Assembly: GCA_937883885.1 (NCBI GenBank)
Contig: CAKZXL010000212.1
Location: 1 to 48,664, forward strand
Direction: 5' to 3'
DNA from: an uncultured Aquincola sp.
GTDB lineage: Bacteria; Pseudomonadota; Gammaproteobacteria; Burkholderiales; Burkholderiaceae
Length of the DNA stretch: 48,664 nucleotides
Shown: positions 24,108 through 31,748 of the stretch, piece by piece
Layout: every line of letters starts with the position of its first letter
How positions within the stretch are numbered: position 1 is the first letter of the stretch
Position numbers and translations under genes: made by a program
The notes under the pieces: model-generated
Databases searched by the model: none
The model's input: the letters and a program-made list of their open reading frames with translations, nothing else
Told to the model about the DNA's origin: nothing

Positions 24108-25095
24108 TGGGGCGCCGGGCACCGACCCCGCCAAGGCTGCCAAGGCCGCGCTGGCCCAGGTGCTTCGCCAACGCGTGGCGCTGTGGGCTAACCTGGATGC
24201 AGAGCTGGCGCGGCTGATCGACCAGGCGTTGCTCACGATCAACGGTCAGCTGGCGCGGGCGCCCTCCGACTACCAGCAGTGGGTGCTGCCGCGACTGTCC
24301 GACAGCATCCGGCGTGTCTCCGACGAACTGGCCGTGTCTGCCAGCACCAAGGCCTCGGACGGCTTGCGCCAAGCCTGGGCGCTGGGTGAAAGGGTGGTGC
24401 AAGCGCCGATCGCCGCGGCGCAGGCGGCAGAGACGCTGCTGGCGGTCGCCGGCGCCAGCCAGGCCACGCCCGCCGCGGCCGTGGCCACCGCAGTCTTCAG
24501 CTCGCCCGACCTGCGCCAGCTGCGCGCGCTGCAGGCGGTCAACACCCACCTGATCACGGGCGCGACCGCCGACCTGGTCAACAGCGTCAATCGCGAGCTC
24601 GGTCAGGTGGTGCTGGGCGCCCGCACGCCCTTCGAGGCGATGCAAGCGGTCCAGCAGCTGCTGCCCGACCGCACGAAGAACCAGGTGCGGGGCATCGTCA
24701 CCAGCAACCTCGGCACCGCCTTCAACACGGCGAGTTTCAAGGCCCTGCAGGCCCAGGCCGCCCGCGATTCGAAGATCCGCAAGCAGTGGCGCCGCTCGGG
24801 CAAGCTGCACAGCCGCTGGAACCACGACGCGATCGACGGCCAGGTCCAGGAAATCAACGACCCCTTCGAGCTGCCGGCGGGCAAGGGGCGTGGCAGCGTG
24901 CAGATGATGTACCCGGCTGATCCAGCCGCTCCAATCGGTGAGGTCATTCACTGCGGCTGCGTTGCGCTGCCGTGGAAGGCGACGTGGAAGATGCGGGTGC
25001 CGGCAGGCAGGCCGCTGACCCCGGAAGAAGTCGAGGCCCGCCGGGAGGACGCGGCCCGGCTGGAAGGCAAGCGGCTGCCTCCGCGCAGGCGCTGA
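24085..25095 (+). CDS. Head morphogenesis protein, MuF/SPP1 gp7-like (336 aa)
   Basis: The C-terminal part has the MuF pattern: SNLGTAFNTASFKALQAQA, QWRRSGKLHSRWNHDAIDGQVQEINDPFELPAG, and IGEVIHCGCVALP with the HCxC pair. The N-terminal half is long, helical and Ala-rich. MuF proteins are minor head components beside the portal. It overlaps the portal gene by 23 bases and is the last gene before the reversed insert. Confidence 0.88.
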   Translation: MATGKASNGAPGTDPAKAAKAALAQVLRQRVALWANLDAELARLIDQALLTINGQLARAPSDYQQWVLPRLSDSIRRVSDELAVSASTKASDGLRQAWALGERVVQAPIAAAQAAETLLAVAGASQATPAAAVATAVFSSPDLRQLRALQAVNTHLITGATADLVNSVNRELGQVVLGARTPFEAMQAVQQLLPDRTKNQVRGIVTSNLGTAFNTASFKALQAQAARDSKIRKQWRRSGKLHSRWNHDAIDGQVQEINDPFELPAGKGRGSVQMMYPADPAAPIGEVIHCGCVALPWKATWKMRVPAGRPLTPEEVEARREDAARLEGKRLPPRRR

Positions 25096-25103
25096 CCCGC
25101 CAG

Positions 25104-25118
25104 AGGCTCTAGGAGCCT
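25104..25118 (+). terminator. Hairpin after the MuF gene
   Basis: AGGCTC-TAG-GAGCCT is a 6-bp perfect stem 9 bases past the stop, with only TCGCGTTC after it. It marks the border between the head genes and the reversed insert. Confidence 0.4.
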
Positions 25119-25233
25119 TCGCGTTCGCTTTCGGCACCCCATGCACCATCCGAGGGTCGTCAGGCGATCCTGGCGCGATTTACAGTGGTTTTAAAGTGGG
25201 TCGGCCGGTCTACGCTCAGTCGCCAAGGCGAGC

Positions 25234-25791
25234 TCAGTCCGCGACTGGCGGTTCAGGCAGCGGCCGATCCGACTTTGGACGGCGCATGCCCACCGCCTTG
25301 ACGCCCTCTATCGTGAGGGCCCGGCTGTCCTCGTGGTCCAGGTAGGTCTTGACCTTGTCTGCCGGCACCAGCGTCAAGAGCACGGTCCACAACTGCCAGA
25401 TGGTGAGCGTAGCCAGCGTTCCATAAGAGAGCCCGCGCAAGACCGCGATGTCGACGGCGAACTCCTGCCGCTTGAGGATCGGCACGCTCACGCCTAAAAC
25501 CAAGATGACGCTCAGGATGGCGGTCGAGTGGACGACGGGCAAGAACAGCTGGTTGAGCCCGGTGGCAGAGCTGGCCGCGCCCGGCTGTTGAGGTTTGAAG
25601 GACAGCTTCAGGCGATCGGGGTAAATGATGGCCATCCAAGCGCCAATGACCGCAAAGATGATCGAGGCCGTGGTCCGCAGCGCCTCAAACATCGGCCACT
25701 GCTCTGCCATGGGCACGACGCGGCCGAACCAGCCCGCCGCCGCGATCAGTGCGATCGCGATCAGTGCGAAGAAGATCCGGAAAGCGTTCAA
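25234..25791 (-). CDS. Four-helix membrane protein of the reversed insert, RexB-like in layout (185 aa, TTG start)
   Basis: Four hydrophobic segments are visible: FRIFFALIAIALIAAAGWFG (~4-23), LRTTASIIFAVIGAWMAIIY (~40-60), VVHSTAILSVILVLGVSVPI (~87-106), and LSYGTLATLTIWQLWTVLLTLV (~122-143), with a charged C-terminal tail. GAGG is 8 bases before TTG 25791, and the start follows the upstream stop by 10 bases, so the two reversed genes are one operon. No family is recognised. A soluble partner with a four-helix membrane protein is the RexA/RexB arrangement; the sequence is not clearly RexB. Confidence 0.75.
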   Translation of the reverse strand: MNAFRIFFALIAIALIAAAGWFGRVVPMAEQWPMFEALRTTASIIFAVIGAWMAIIYPDRLKLSFKPQQPGAASSATGLNQLFLPVVHSTAILSVILVLGVSVPILKRQEFAVDIAVLRGLSYGTLATLTIWQLWTVLLTLVPADKVKTYLDHEDSRALTIEGVKAVGMRRPKSDRPLPEPPVAD

Positions 25792-25801
25792 GGGGATTGC
25801 C

Positions 25802-26833
25802 TCAGGGGATCGTGGCCAGGATCTGCCGGCGCAGGCGGTGCAGCTCGTGCAGCAGTGACTCACCGTTGACGTGCTCAGGATTCTCGCGCCGAACGTCCAG
25901 CTCGAACGTGTCCCGCGCAATCGACCTCGAAATCCAGTGGACCTTGTTGGCATCCCCGGTGAACACGAAGCCAAGGTCGTCCCACTCCGTTTGGTTCTGC
26001 TCGTCCTGCCACTGCGCAATGAGCTCTCGCACGTCCGTCTCCGTCAGCGAGACTTCCAGCTCGTATCCCAGCTTGACGTCCGTACGTCTGGCGATGGGCT
26101 CGCGCATGCCGCTGTACTCCAACAGTCGCTGCCACATTGCCCGTTGATCGCGACGCTCCAGCGAGAGCGTGGACTTTCGGATGATCTTGCGAATGCTGGT
26201 CGCCCGACGAATTAGCAGCTCATGTTCTCCTGCTTTGGTGAACAGCTCGCTACGGAAGCGACCACGTAGATTTAAAATGTCCGCCCCGGGCCGCTCGCAG
26301 TAACCCAAAATCGTAGGGTCCTGGGCATCTTCGTCGAAAACGACGTGTCGCCCGAAGTTTCTGAGGAACGACTGCAGATATGTCTGCAGCTGGTAATGGC
26401 CGCCTGAGAGATGCTGAAAACGGATGGACGCAAAGTACGGGGCGCCGTGGATGAACCAGAAGTATGTCGAGTAGCCCGGGATGCTGTTCGGCTGAATCGC
26501 GTTCATGAACACTTCTGGGTTGCCCACCTGAGATATGGCGCTGACCGAGGCGACCTTGCCATCGGTCTCCGGTGTGGCATTCCAGAGTGCTACTAGGCGG
26601 TCACCTTGAAGCTGGTGGGTACTGAGTAGATAGACACCCAGGTCGGGCCCATCCTCACCTGGCGTGAAGGTAAGGGTTTCGCCGAGATCCTTGTGTTGCG
26701 ACCAAACCGCCAAGTCTTCAAGCAGGTCAGCCAGACTGCCAAACATGTACTGATCACCACGGGGCCGGTAGTAGCCGCACTTCGCGATCCGATAGAACGT
26801 GATTTTTGCTTCTTCCAAAACCGCCTCACCCAT
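25802..26833 (-). CDS. Soluble protein of the reversed insert, RexA-like in layout (343 aa)
   Basis: Not recognised as a named family. The N-terminal half is mixed alpha-beta: ITFYRIAKCGYYRPRGDQYMFGSLADLLEDLAVW, RLVALWNATPETDGKVASVSAI, GYSTYFWFIHGAPYFASIRFQHLSGGHYQLQTYLQSFLRN. The C-terminal half is highly charged (TSIRKIIRKSTLSLERRDQRAMWQRLLEYSG ... LIAQWQDEQNQTEWDDLGFVF). No signal peptide or membrane segment. The order (short N-terminal strand, 'FGSLADLL' helix, value-and-display strands, 'FWF...' then a Q-rich helix) recalls lambda RexA, at the level of layout only. Composition is less GC-rich than the phage genes, and it is read against the late operon, so it is a moron probably expressed in the lysogen. 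Confidence 0.8.
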   Translation of the reverse strand: MGEAVLEEAKITFYRIAKCGYYRPRGDQYMFGSLADLLEDLAVWSQHKDLGETLTFTPGEDGPDLGVYLLSTHQLQGDRLVALWNATPETDGKVASVSAISQVGNPEVFMNAIQPNSIPGYSTYFWFIHGAPYFASIRFQHLSGGHYQLQTYLQSFLRNFGRHVVFDEDAQDPTILGYCERPGADILNLRGRFRSELFTKAGEHELLIRRATSIRKIIRKSTLSLERRDQRAMWQRLLEYSGMREPIARRTDVKLGYELEVSLTETDVRELIAQWQDEQNQTEWDDLGFVFTGDANKVHWISRSIARDTFELDVRRENPEHVNGESLLHELHRLRRQILATIP

Positions 26834-26998
26834 AAACAGTTGCTTGCCGATTGTTACGGTGGATCAGCGGGCCCGAGGGGCGGCTGGTGGTCAAGATTTA
26901 CCCTCGTGCACCAGCGTTCAGCCTCTAGACAGTCGCCGCATGCCGCTGTACAGCGTGCGCTTGCTGAGGCAGACTGATCGGGCGCAATCACCAGCGTT

Positions 26999-27019
26999 CT
27001 GCGCCCCCGCAGAGTTACC
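26999..27019 (+). promoter_or_regulatory. CTGCG-N4-CGCAGAGTTACC dyad, copy 2
   Basis: Same 21-base pattern as at 13983-14003, here with CCCC in the spacer and the stem extended by one T-A pair. It lies 48 bases before the first gene of the capsid block, just after the reversed insert, where a fresh late promoter would be needed. Confidence 0.5.
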
Positions 27020-27067
27020 GAAGAGCTTGTCGCTCGGCAAAGTCCGCTCCACCCACTGGAGCGCGAC

Positions 27068-27289
27068 ATGCCCGAGACCAAAGACCAAGCCACCCCCACC
27101 AAAGAGCTGACCGCGGCCGACGTGGTCAAGGTGGTCAAGCGCCGCACCCTCGTCGAAGACAAGGGCGTCAGCCGCGTGGTGACCAGCCCGCTGAAGGCGA
27201 GCGAAGTTTTGTCATTCAAGGACTACGGCACGCACATCGTCGTCGTGACGACCGACGGCCAGAAGTTCAGCAACGCCGACGAGGCCTGA
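27068..27289 (+). CDS. Small late protein of unknown function (73 aa)
   Basis: A polar protein with a central strand-rich part (KGVSRVVTSPLKASEVLSFKDYGTHIVVVTTDGQKFSNADEA). It resembles the small proteins that precede the capsid gene in several Mu-like phages. A ten-base gap precedes the capsid fusion gene. Function not known. Confidence 0.7.
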   Translation: MPETKDQATPTKELTAADVVKVVKRRTLVEDKGVSRVVTSPLKASEVLSFKDYGTHIVVVTTDGQKFSNADEA

Positions 27290-27299
27290 GCGCAGCGCC

Positions 27300-29609
27300 A
27301 TGAGCGTCAAGCGCATCCCCGCTGGCCAGGGCTTCACCCGCCTGTCCGAGGCCGTCACCACCGAATACGCCAGCCTGCTGGAGCTGGTGCGCGCCGCACT
27401 GCGCGACAAGCTGCGCGCCACGCCTGGCGTCTCGGACTACTACCTGGAGCTGTCGGGGATCTGGCCCGATCGCGTGGTGGCCAAGGTGCAGGGCCGCTTC
27501 ATGTCCTTTCCGTACACGCTGGACGCCGACAACAAAGTGGTGCTGGCCGACGGCAAGGAAGTGGTCCTCGACTACACCGCAGTGCGCGAAGCCACTGGCC
27601 TGGCAGACCCGACGGCCACCTTCCGCGAAGCGGCCGACGGGTCGATCGCGGTGACCATCATCCGGGCCGGCGCCAGCATCAACGGCAACTACTACACCGA
27701 CGCGTCTTTGCAGGGCGCGGTGCAAATGTTTGAAGGCGTCCGCGTCTTCAGCAAGAGCGACGCCGATCACACCAAGGGCGCCGGCAAGGACGTGCGCAAC
27801 CTCATTGGCGGCATCTACGGCGTGAGCTTCGCGGCCGGCAGCACGGCCGACACCGGCTCGCTGGTCGGCACCTTCCGGCCCATCGACCCGACCGATGCCG
27901 TCGTCACCAAGATGACCGAAGCCGTCAAGCGCGGGATGCAGGGCCTCATGGGCCTGTCCATCGACGCGGAGGCCTACACCAAGAAGCAGAAGGTCGGCGG
28001 CCGCCAGATGCGCGTGGCCAAGTCCTTCGCCAAGGTGCACAGCGTTGACCTGATCGTCGAACCGGGCGCGGGTGGCGGCCTGGATCGCCTCACCGAAGCC
28101 ACCACCCCCCCTTCCGACAACGGAGAAACCATGCTCAAGACGCGCATGTACGAGGCCATCAAGGCCAAGAACAAGGCCCGTGCGGCCGAGATCGACCTGG
28201 ACACCATCACCGACGAAGAGCTGCTGAAGGTGTACGAGGCCGTCTGCGGCACCGCCGGCAACGGCGCTGCGGCCGCGGGCGCCGACGGCACCATCAAGGG
28301 CCGCGTGAGCGAAGCCGATGCCGGCGACGACGCCCCCGTCACCCGCGCCCAGCTGGCGCTGCACAACGCCCGCTTCTATGCCTCGACGGCCATCGCGGTC
28401 AGCACGCTGCCGCAAGTGGCCAAGGACCGCCTGCAGGCCGACTTCAAGGTGCGCGAGCGCTTCACCGAGGCCGAAGTTGACAGCGCCATCAAGAGCGAGC
28501 GCGAATACCTGGCCCGTTTCACCGAAAGCGGCCGCCCCACCGGTGGCATGCCGCGCATCGAGGTGGGCGACCGCACGGTGGCGGTCAAGGACATGCTGGA
28601 CGCCTTCTTCGACCCCAAGCACAAGGACCACCGCAGCGTGCGGTCCTTCCGCGAGTGCTACGTCGAGATCACCGGCGATCGCGAGATCACCGGCCGCCCG
28701 GACCGCGTGCGCCTGACCGAGTCCATCGGCACCGACACCTTTGCCGACGCGCTGGGCAACTCCATCACCCGCCGCATGCAGGCCGAGTACCGCGATGCGG
28801 TGGCCTGGGACGCCTGGCGCCAGGTGGTGTCGGTGGCCAACGTTGCCGACTTCCGGGTGCAAGAGCGCACCCAGATTGGCGGCTACGGTGACCTGCCGAT
28901 CGTGGCCGAACGCGGCAACTACACCACGCTGTCGGACCCGAGCGACGACAAGGCGCTGTACCAGGTGGCCAAGCGCGGCGGCCTGGCGCAGGTCACGATG
29001 GAAGCCATCGCCAACGACGATGTGCAGGCCATCCGCCGCATCCCGATCGAGCTGGGCCGCGGTGCCAAGCGCACCCTCTACAGCTTCGTCTTCAACTTCT
29101 TCGCAGCCAACCCGGTCACTTACGACGGCCTGGCGCTGTACCACGCCACCCACGGCAACCTGCTCACCGGTGCGCTGAGCGCGGCGCAGATCTCGGCCCA
29201 CCGCCTGGCCATGAAAAAGCAGCCGGGCCGCGACACCGGCAAGCGCATGGGCATCGGCCCGCGCTTCCTGCTGGTGCCCGATGACCTCGAAGAGGCCAGC
29301 GCGGACATCTTCCGGCGCAACACCAACAACGACAAGACGTTTGTCCAGAGCCTGACGCTGGACATCATCCCGGTGTCGACGTGGACCGACACCAACGACT
29401 GGGTGTCGCTGGCCGATCCGCTGGATCTGCCGGTGATCGAAATCGGCTTCTGGAACGGCGAGGAGGAGCCCACGCTGCTGACGCAAAACGGTGCCACCGA
29501 AGGCTCGGTGTTCACCAACGACGTCATCTCCTACAAGGTCCGCCACGTCTACGGCGGCAATGTCCTGGTCGACGGCTTCAAGGGCACGACGAAGGCGGTG
29601 GTGCCCTAA
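27300..29609 (+). CDS. Prohead protease-scaffold-major capsid fusion (769 aa)
   Basis: The N-terminal ~270 residues have the prohead-protease pattern with catalytic His157 (DADHTKGAGKD) and Ser220 (GLMGLSIDAEA). A linker (~265-277) leads to a helical scaffold-like part (MLKTRMYEAIKAKNKARAAEIDLDTITDEELLKVYEA, from 278) and the capsid (FTEAEVDSAIKSEREYLARF; DTFADALGNSITRRMQAEYRDAV; RFLLVPDDLEEASADIF; LPVIEIGFWNGEEEPTLL). Protease-capsid fusions are known in phages. The protease presumably frees itself and trims the scaffold. An internal start at 28131 may yield the scaffold-capsid alone. Confidence 0.88.
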   Translation: MSVKRIPAGQGFTRLSEAVTTEYASLLELVRAALRDKLRATPGVSDYYLELSGIWPDRVVAKVQGRFMSFPYTLDADNKVVLADGKEVVLDYTAVREATGLADPTATFREAADGSIAVTIIRAGASINGNYYTDASLQGAVQMFEGVRVFSKSDADHTKGAGKDVRNLIGGIYGVSFAAGSTADTGSLVGTFRPIDPTDAVVTKMTEAVKRGMQGLMGLSIDAEAYTKKQKVGGRQMRVAKSFAKVHSVDLIVEPGAGGGLDRLTEATTPPSDNGETMLKTRMYEAIKAKNKARAAEIDLDTITDEELLKVYEAVCGTAGNGAAAAGADGTIKGRVSEADAGDDAPVTRAQLALHNARFYASTAIAVSTLPQVAKDRLQADFKVRERFTEAEVDSAIKSEREYLARFTESGRPTGGMPRIEVGDRTVAVKDMLDAFFDPKHKDHRSVRSFRECYVEITGDREITGRPDRVRLTESIGTDTFADALGNSITRRMQAEYRDAVAWDAWRQVVSVANVADFRVQERTQIGGYGDLPIVAERGNYTTLSDPSDDKALYQVAKRGGLAQVTMEAIANDDVQAIRRIPIELGRGAKRTLYSFVFNFFAANPVTYDGLALYHATHGNLLTGALSAAQISAHRLAMKKQPGRDTGKRMGIGPRFLLVPDDLEEASADIFRRNTNNDKTFVQSLTLDIIPVSTWTDTNDWVSLADPLDLPVIEIGFWNGEEEPTLLTQNGATEGSVFTNDVISYKVRHVYGGNVLVDGFKGTTKAVVP
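28122..28133 (+). promoter_or_regulatory. Internal ribosome site and ATG within the protease-capsid gene
   Basis: GGAGA stands 5 bases before an in-frame ATG (28131), codon 278, exactly where the protease domain ends. Use of this start would give a 492-aa scaffold-capsid protein in excess over the fused protease. Confidence 0.55.
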
Positions 29610-29627
29610 AGCGGACGGGGCACCTTT

Positions 29628-29656
29628 GGCCGGCGCTTTCGGGCGCCGGCCCTTTT
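29628..29656 (+). terminator. Intrinsic terminator after the capsid gene
   Basis: GGCCGGCGC-TTTCGG-GCGCCGGCC forms a perfect 9-bp stem followed by CTTTTG. It lies 19 bases past the capsid stop, so part of the transcripts probably end here and capsid expression exceeds that of the tail genes. Confidence 0.8.
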
Positions 29657-29701
29657 GCCATAGCGGCCACCGGCTCCTGCGGCAAGGGCTCACACACCAC
29701 C

Positions 29702-30370
29702 ATGACCATCGCCACCATCACCCAACTCGTCGACGACAAGCTGCGTACCTTCGCCCTCGGCGACCTGGCGCCGGCCGGCGCGCGCGATCGGGCCATTGGC
29801 CAGGCGCTGCTGCAGTACAACCTGGACGCGCCGCAGCGCCTGTCGGCCGACGTGGCCATGTCGGGTGAGGCCTTCGCCGCGCCGGCCGGCTGGGTGGTCG
29901 ACTGGTCTCAGCTGGTGGCCGTCGAGCATCCGATCGGCCAGGTGCCGATGCAGACGCTGCGGGCGGGCATCACCATGAGCCTGAGCAACACGCAGATGAT
30001 CGTGCTGCTGTACGACAGCCTGCCGGTGACCACGGTCCGGGTGCACTTCACCGCGCCGCACGCCTCGGACGCCAGCACGGTGCCGCCGCGGCACGAGAAC
30101 GCGCTGGCCTGCTGGGCGGCCGCCGAGCTGTGCCGCCAGGCCGCCACCAAGGCCGGCTTTGACCGCGACGCCACCATCGGCGCGGCCAACGTCAGCGCGC
30201 AGAGCCAGTCGGGCGAGCTGGCCCGCCGCGCCAAGGACTGGCTGGCCCAGTACCGCACGGCCCTGGGCCTCGCAGACCCCGAGAAGGCGGGCGCTCAGCC
30301 GGCCGGTACCGTGGTGGCCTGGGATGGTGATGGCCACCGCCGCGGCCGCTTCAGCAGCCTGGGCTACTGA
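29702..30370 (+). CDS. Head-tail connector protein (222 aa)
   Basis: A mixed protein with TITQLVDDKLRTFALG, QYNLDAPQRLSADVAMSGEAFAAPAGWVVDWSQLVAVEHPIG, and PPRHENALACWAAAELCRQAATKAGFDRDATIGAANVSAQSQSGELARRAKDWLAQY. Position right after the capsid gene and this helical pattern fit an adaptor/connector (phi-gp6-like). No ribosome site stands out before ATG 29702. Confidence 0.7.
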   Translation: MTIATITQLVDDKLRTFALGDLAPAGARDRAIGQALLQYNLDAPQRLSADVAMSGEAFAAPAGWVVDWSQLVAVEHPIGQVPMQTLRAGITMSLSNTQMIVLLYDSLPVTTVRVHFTAPHASDASTVPPRHENALACWAAAELCRQAATKAGFDRDATIGAANVSAQSQSGELARRAKDWLAQYRTALGLADPEKAGAQPAGTVVAWDGDGHRRGRFSSLGY

Positions 30371-30371
30371 C

Positions 30372-30872
30372 ATGCGCATCGGCCTGGACGTCACCACCGC
30401 AGCACAGGTCACCGCTGCCTTTGCGAAGGCGCCGGAGATCGTGCTCGAAGAGCTGGAGACCGCCATGGGCTCCGCCGTGGCCTACCTGCTGCGCGAGACC
30501 CAGGAGAACACGCCCACGGCCAGCGGCGTGCTGCGCCGGTCCTTCTTCGGCCGCGTCGACGTGCTGGCCTCACTGGGCGCAGTCTTCGGCACGGTGGGCA
30601 GCAGCCTGGCGTACGCGCTGCCGGTCGAACTCGGCACCAAGCCGCACTATCCGCCGCTGGCGCCGCTCATCAGCTGGGTCGAGCAGAAGCTCGGCATCAC
30701 GGGCGAGGAGGCCGAAGCGCGGGCGCTGGCCATCCAGCGGCGCATTGGCCTGGTGGGCACGCCCGGCTACGGCATGGCCCGCTTCGCCCTGCTGGACGGC
30801 CGCGAGACCATCCAGGCCGAGTTCGACGACGCGGCCGACCGCATCCAGGCGCGGCTGGGAGGGCTGGTATGA
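30372..30872 (+). CDS. Head-tail joining protein, HK97-gp10-like (166 aa)
   Basis: AYLLRETQENTPTASGVLRRSFFGRVDV followed by GTVGSSLAYALPVELGTKPHYPPLAPLISWVEQKLG is the pattern of HK97 gp10-like tail completion proteins. It starts two bases past the connector gene and overlaps the next gene by 4. Confidence 0.75.
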   Translation: MRIGLDVTTAAQVTAAFAKAPEIVLEELETAMGSAVAYLLRETQENTPTASGVLRRSFFGRVDVLASLGAVFGTVGSSLAYALPVELGTKPHYPPLAPLISWVEQKLGITGEEAEARALAIQRRIGLVGTPGYGMARFALLDGRETIQAEFDDAADRIQARLGGLV

Positions 30873-31072
30873 CGCCGCTGCGCTTCAAGTCCTACGGCCC
30901 CGGCCGCTCCGCACCCACGGTGATCGCCGAGCGCATCACCCACTGGTATCTCGTCGACTTCAACGGCAACCACGGCACTTGCATCGTGCTGGACACCGGC
31001 AAGGAAGTCACCGTCGGCGACTGGCCCGAAGACGTCGAAAGGGCGGTGCGCGCCGCACAGGAGGCCCGATGA
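30869..31072 (+). CDS. Small late protein of unknown function (67 aa)
   Basis: A small protein with a strand-rich core (HWYLVDFNGNHGTCIVLDTGKEVTVGDWPEDVERAV). Overlaps both neighbours by 4 bases in a tight block of head-tail genes, which supports it as real. Not recognised. Confidence 0.65.
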   Translation: MTPLRFKSYGPGRSAPTVIAERITHWYLVDFNGNHGTCIVLDTGKEVTVGDWPEDVERAVRAAQEAR

Positions 31073-31548
31073 GCAGCCTCGCAGCCCACCGTGCCGCCAT
31101 CCTGGCCAAACTTCAAACCGTCGCCCAGCTTGGGGTCCTTCACGACGAAGAACCCTATGCCCGTGACAACGCGGCCTTCCAGGCCAAGTACCTCTGGGAC
31201 CTGGGCAGCGGTCAGAAGCAACTGCGCGGCTGGTTCTTCCGCCGCACCGCGACCCGCGAAATGACCCTTGGCGTCGGCCGCGTCATGAACGCGCACACCT
31301 GGCGCTTGCAGGGCTTCATGGCCCTCAACCCGCCCGACAGCGGCAAGACCTTCGACGGCCTCATCGAAGCGATGCGGCAGGCGTTCCGCGCGGACGAGAC
31401 CTTGGGCGGCATCGCAGCACCCGGGCCGCTCAACAACCCGACCGGCGTCCAAGTGCTGGACAGCGGACCCGTGTCCTTCACCGGCGTGCTGTGCCACGGC
31501 GCGACCTTGCAGCTCACCACCTATGCCTACCTCAACCCGGAAGACTGA
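31069..31548 (+). CDS. Tail terminator-like protein (159 aa)
   Basis: The position between the gp10-like protein and the tail tube gene, the size, and the alternating strand-helix sequence (LHDEEPYARDNAAFQAKYLWDLGSGQKQLRGWFFRRTATREMTLGVGRVMNAHTWRLQGFMAL ... TFDGLIEAMRQAFRAD) match tail terminators (lambda U-like). The family call is from position and layout only. Confidence 0.65.
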   Translation: MSSLAAHRAAILAKLQTVAQLGVLHDEEPYARDNAAFQAKYLWDLGSGQKQLRGWFFRRTATREMTLGVGRVMNAHTWRLQGFMALNPPDSGKTFDGLIEAMRQAFRADETLGGIAAPGPLNNPTGVQVLDSGPVSFTGVLCHGATLQLTTYAYLNPED

Positions 31549-31549
31549 C

Positions 31550-31747
31550 ATGGGCACCAAGACCTCCACTGCCAACGCCACCACCAACGCCACCACCGCC
31601 GCCGCCCCTGCGCCCAGCACCGATGCATCGATCGACGAGTACGCCGGCCAAGGCGGCAGCTACGTGATCGAGGACGGCCGGCGCCGCCTGGTCGAACGCA
31701 CCGAGCCGGCGGGCGAGACGCCTGCCACCAACGACGAAGGGAACTGA
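31550..31747 (+). CDS. Small Thr/Ala-rich late protein (65 aa)
   Basis: Low-complexity N-terminus (TKTSTANATTNATTAAAPAPSTDAS) then GQGGSYVIEDGRRRLVERTEPAG, a short strand-turn motif. It sits between the terminator and tail tube genes with one-base gaps. Similar tiny proteins are common there in related phages. Function unknown. Confidence 0.6.
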   Translation: MGTKTSTANATTNATTAAAPAPSTDASIDEYAGQGGSYVIEDGRRRLVERTEPAGETPATNDEGN

Positions 31748-31748
31748 C

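Noticed and set aside
27267..29693. 808-aa open frame on the minus strand opposite the capsid gene
   Set aside because: It is the codon-phase shadow of a GC-rich gene: rich in His, Arg, Gly, Val with no domain pattern, while the plus-strand frame has clear protease and capsid motifs.
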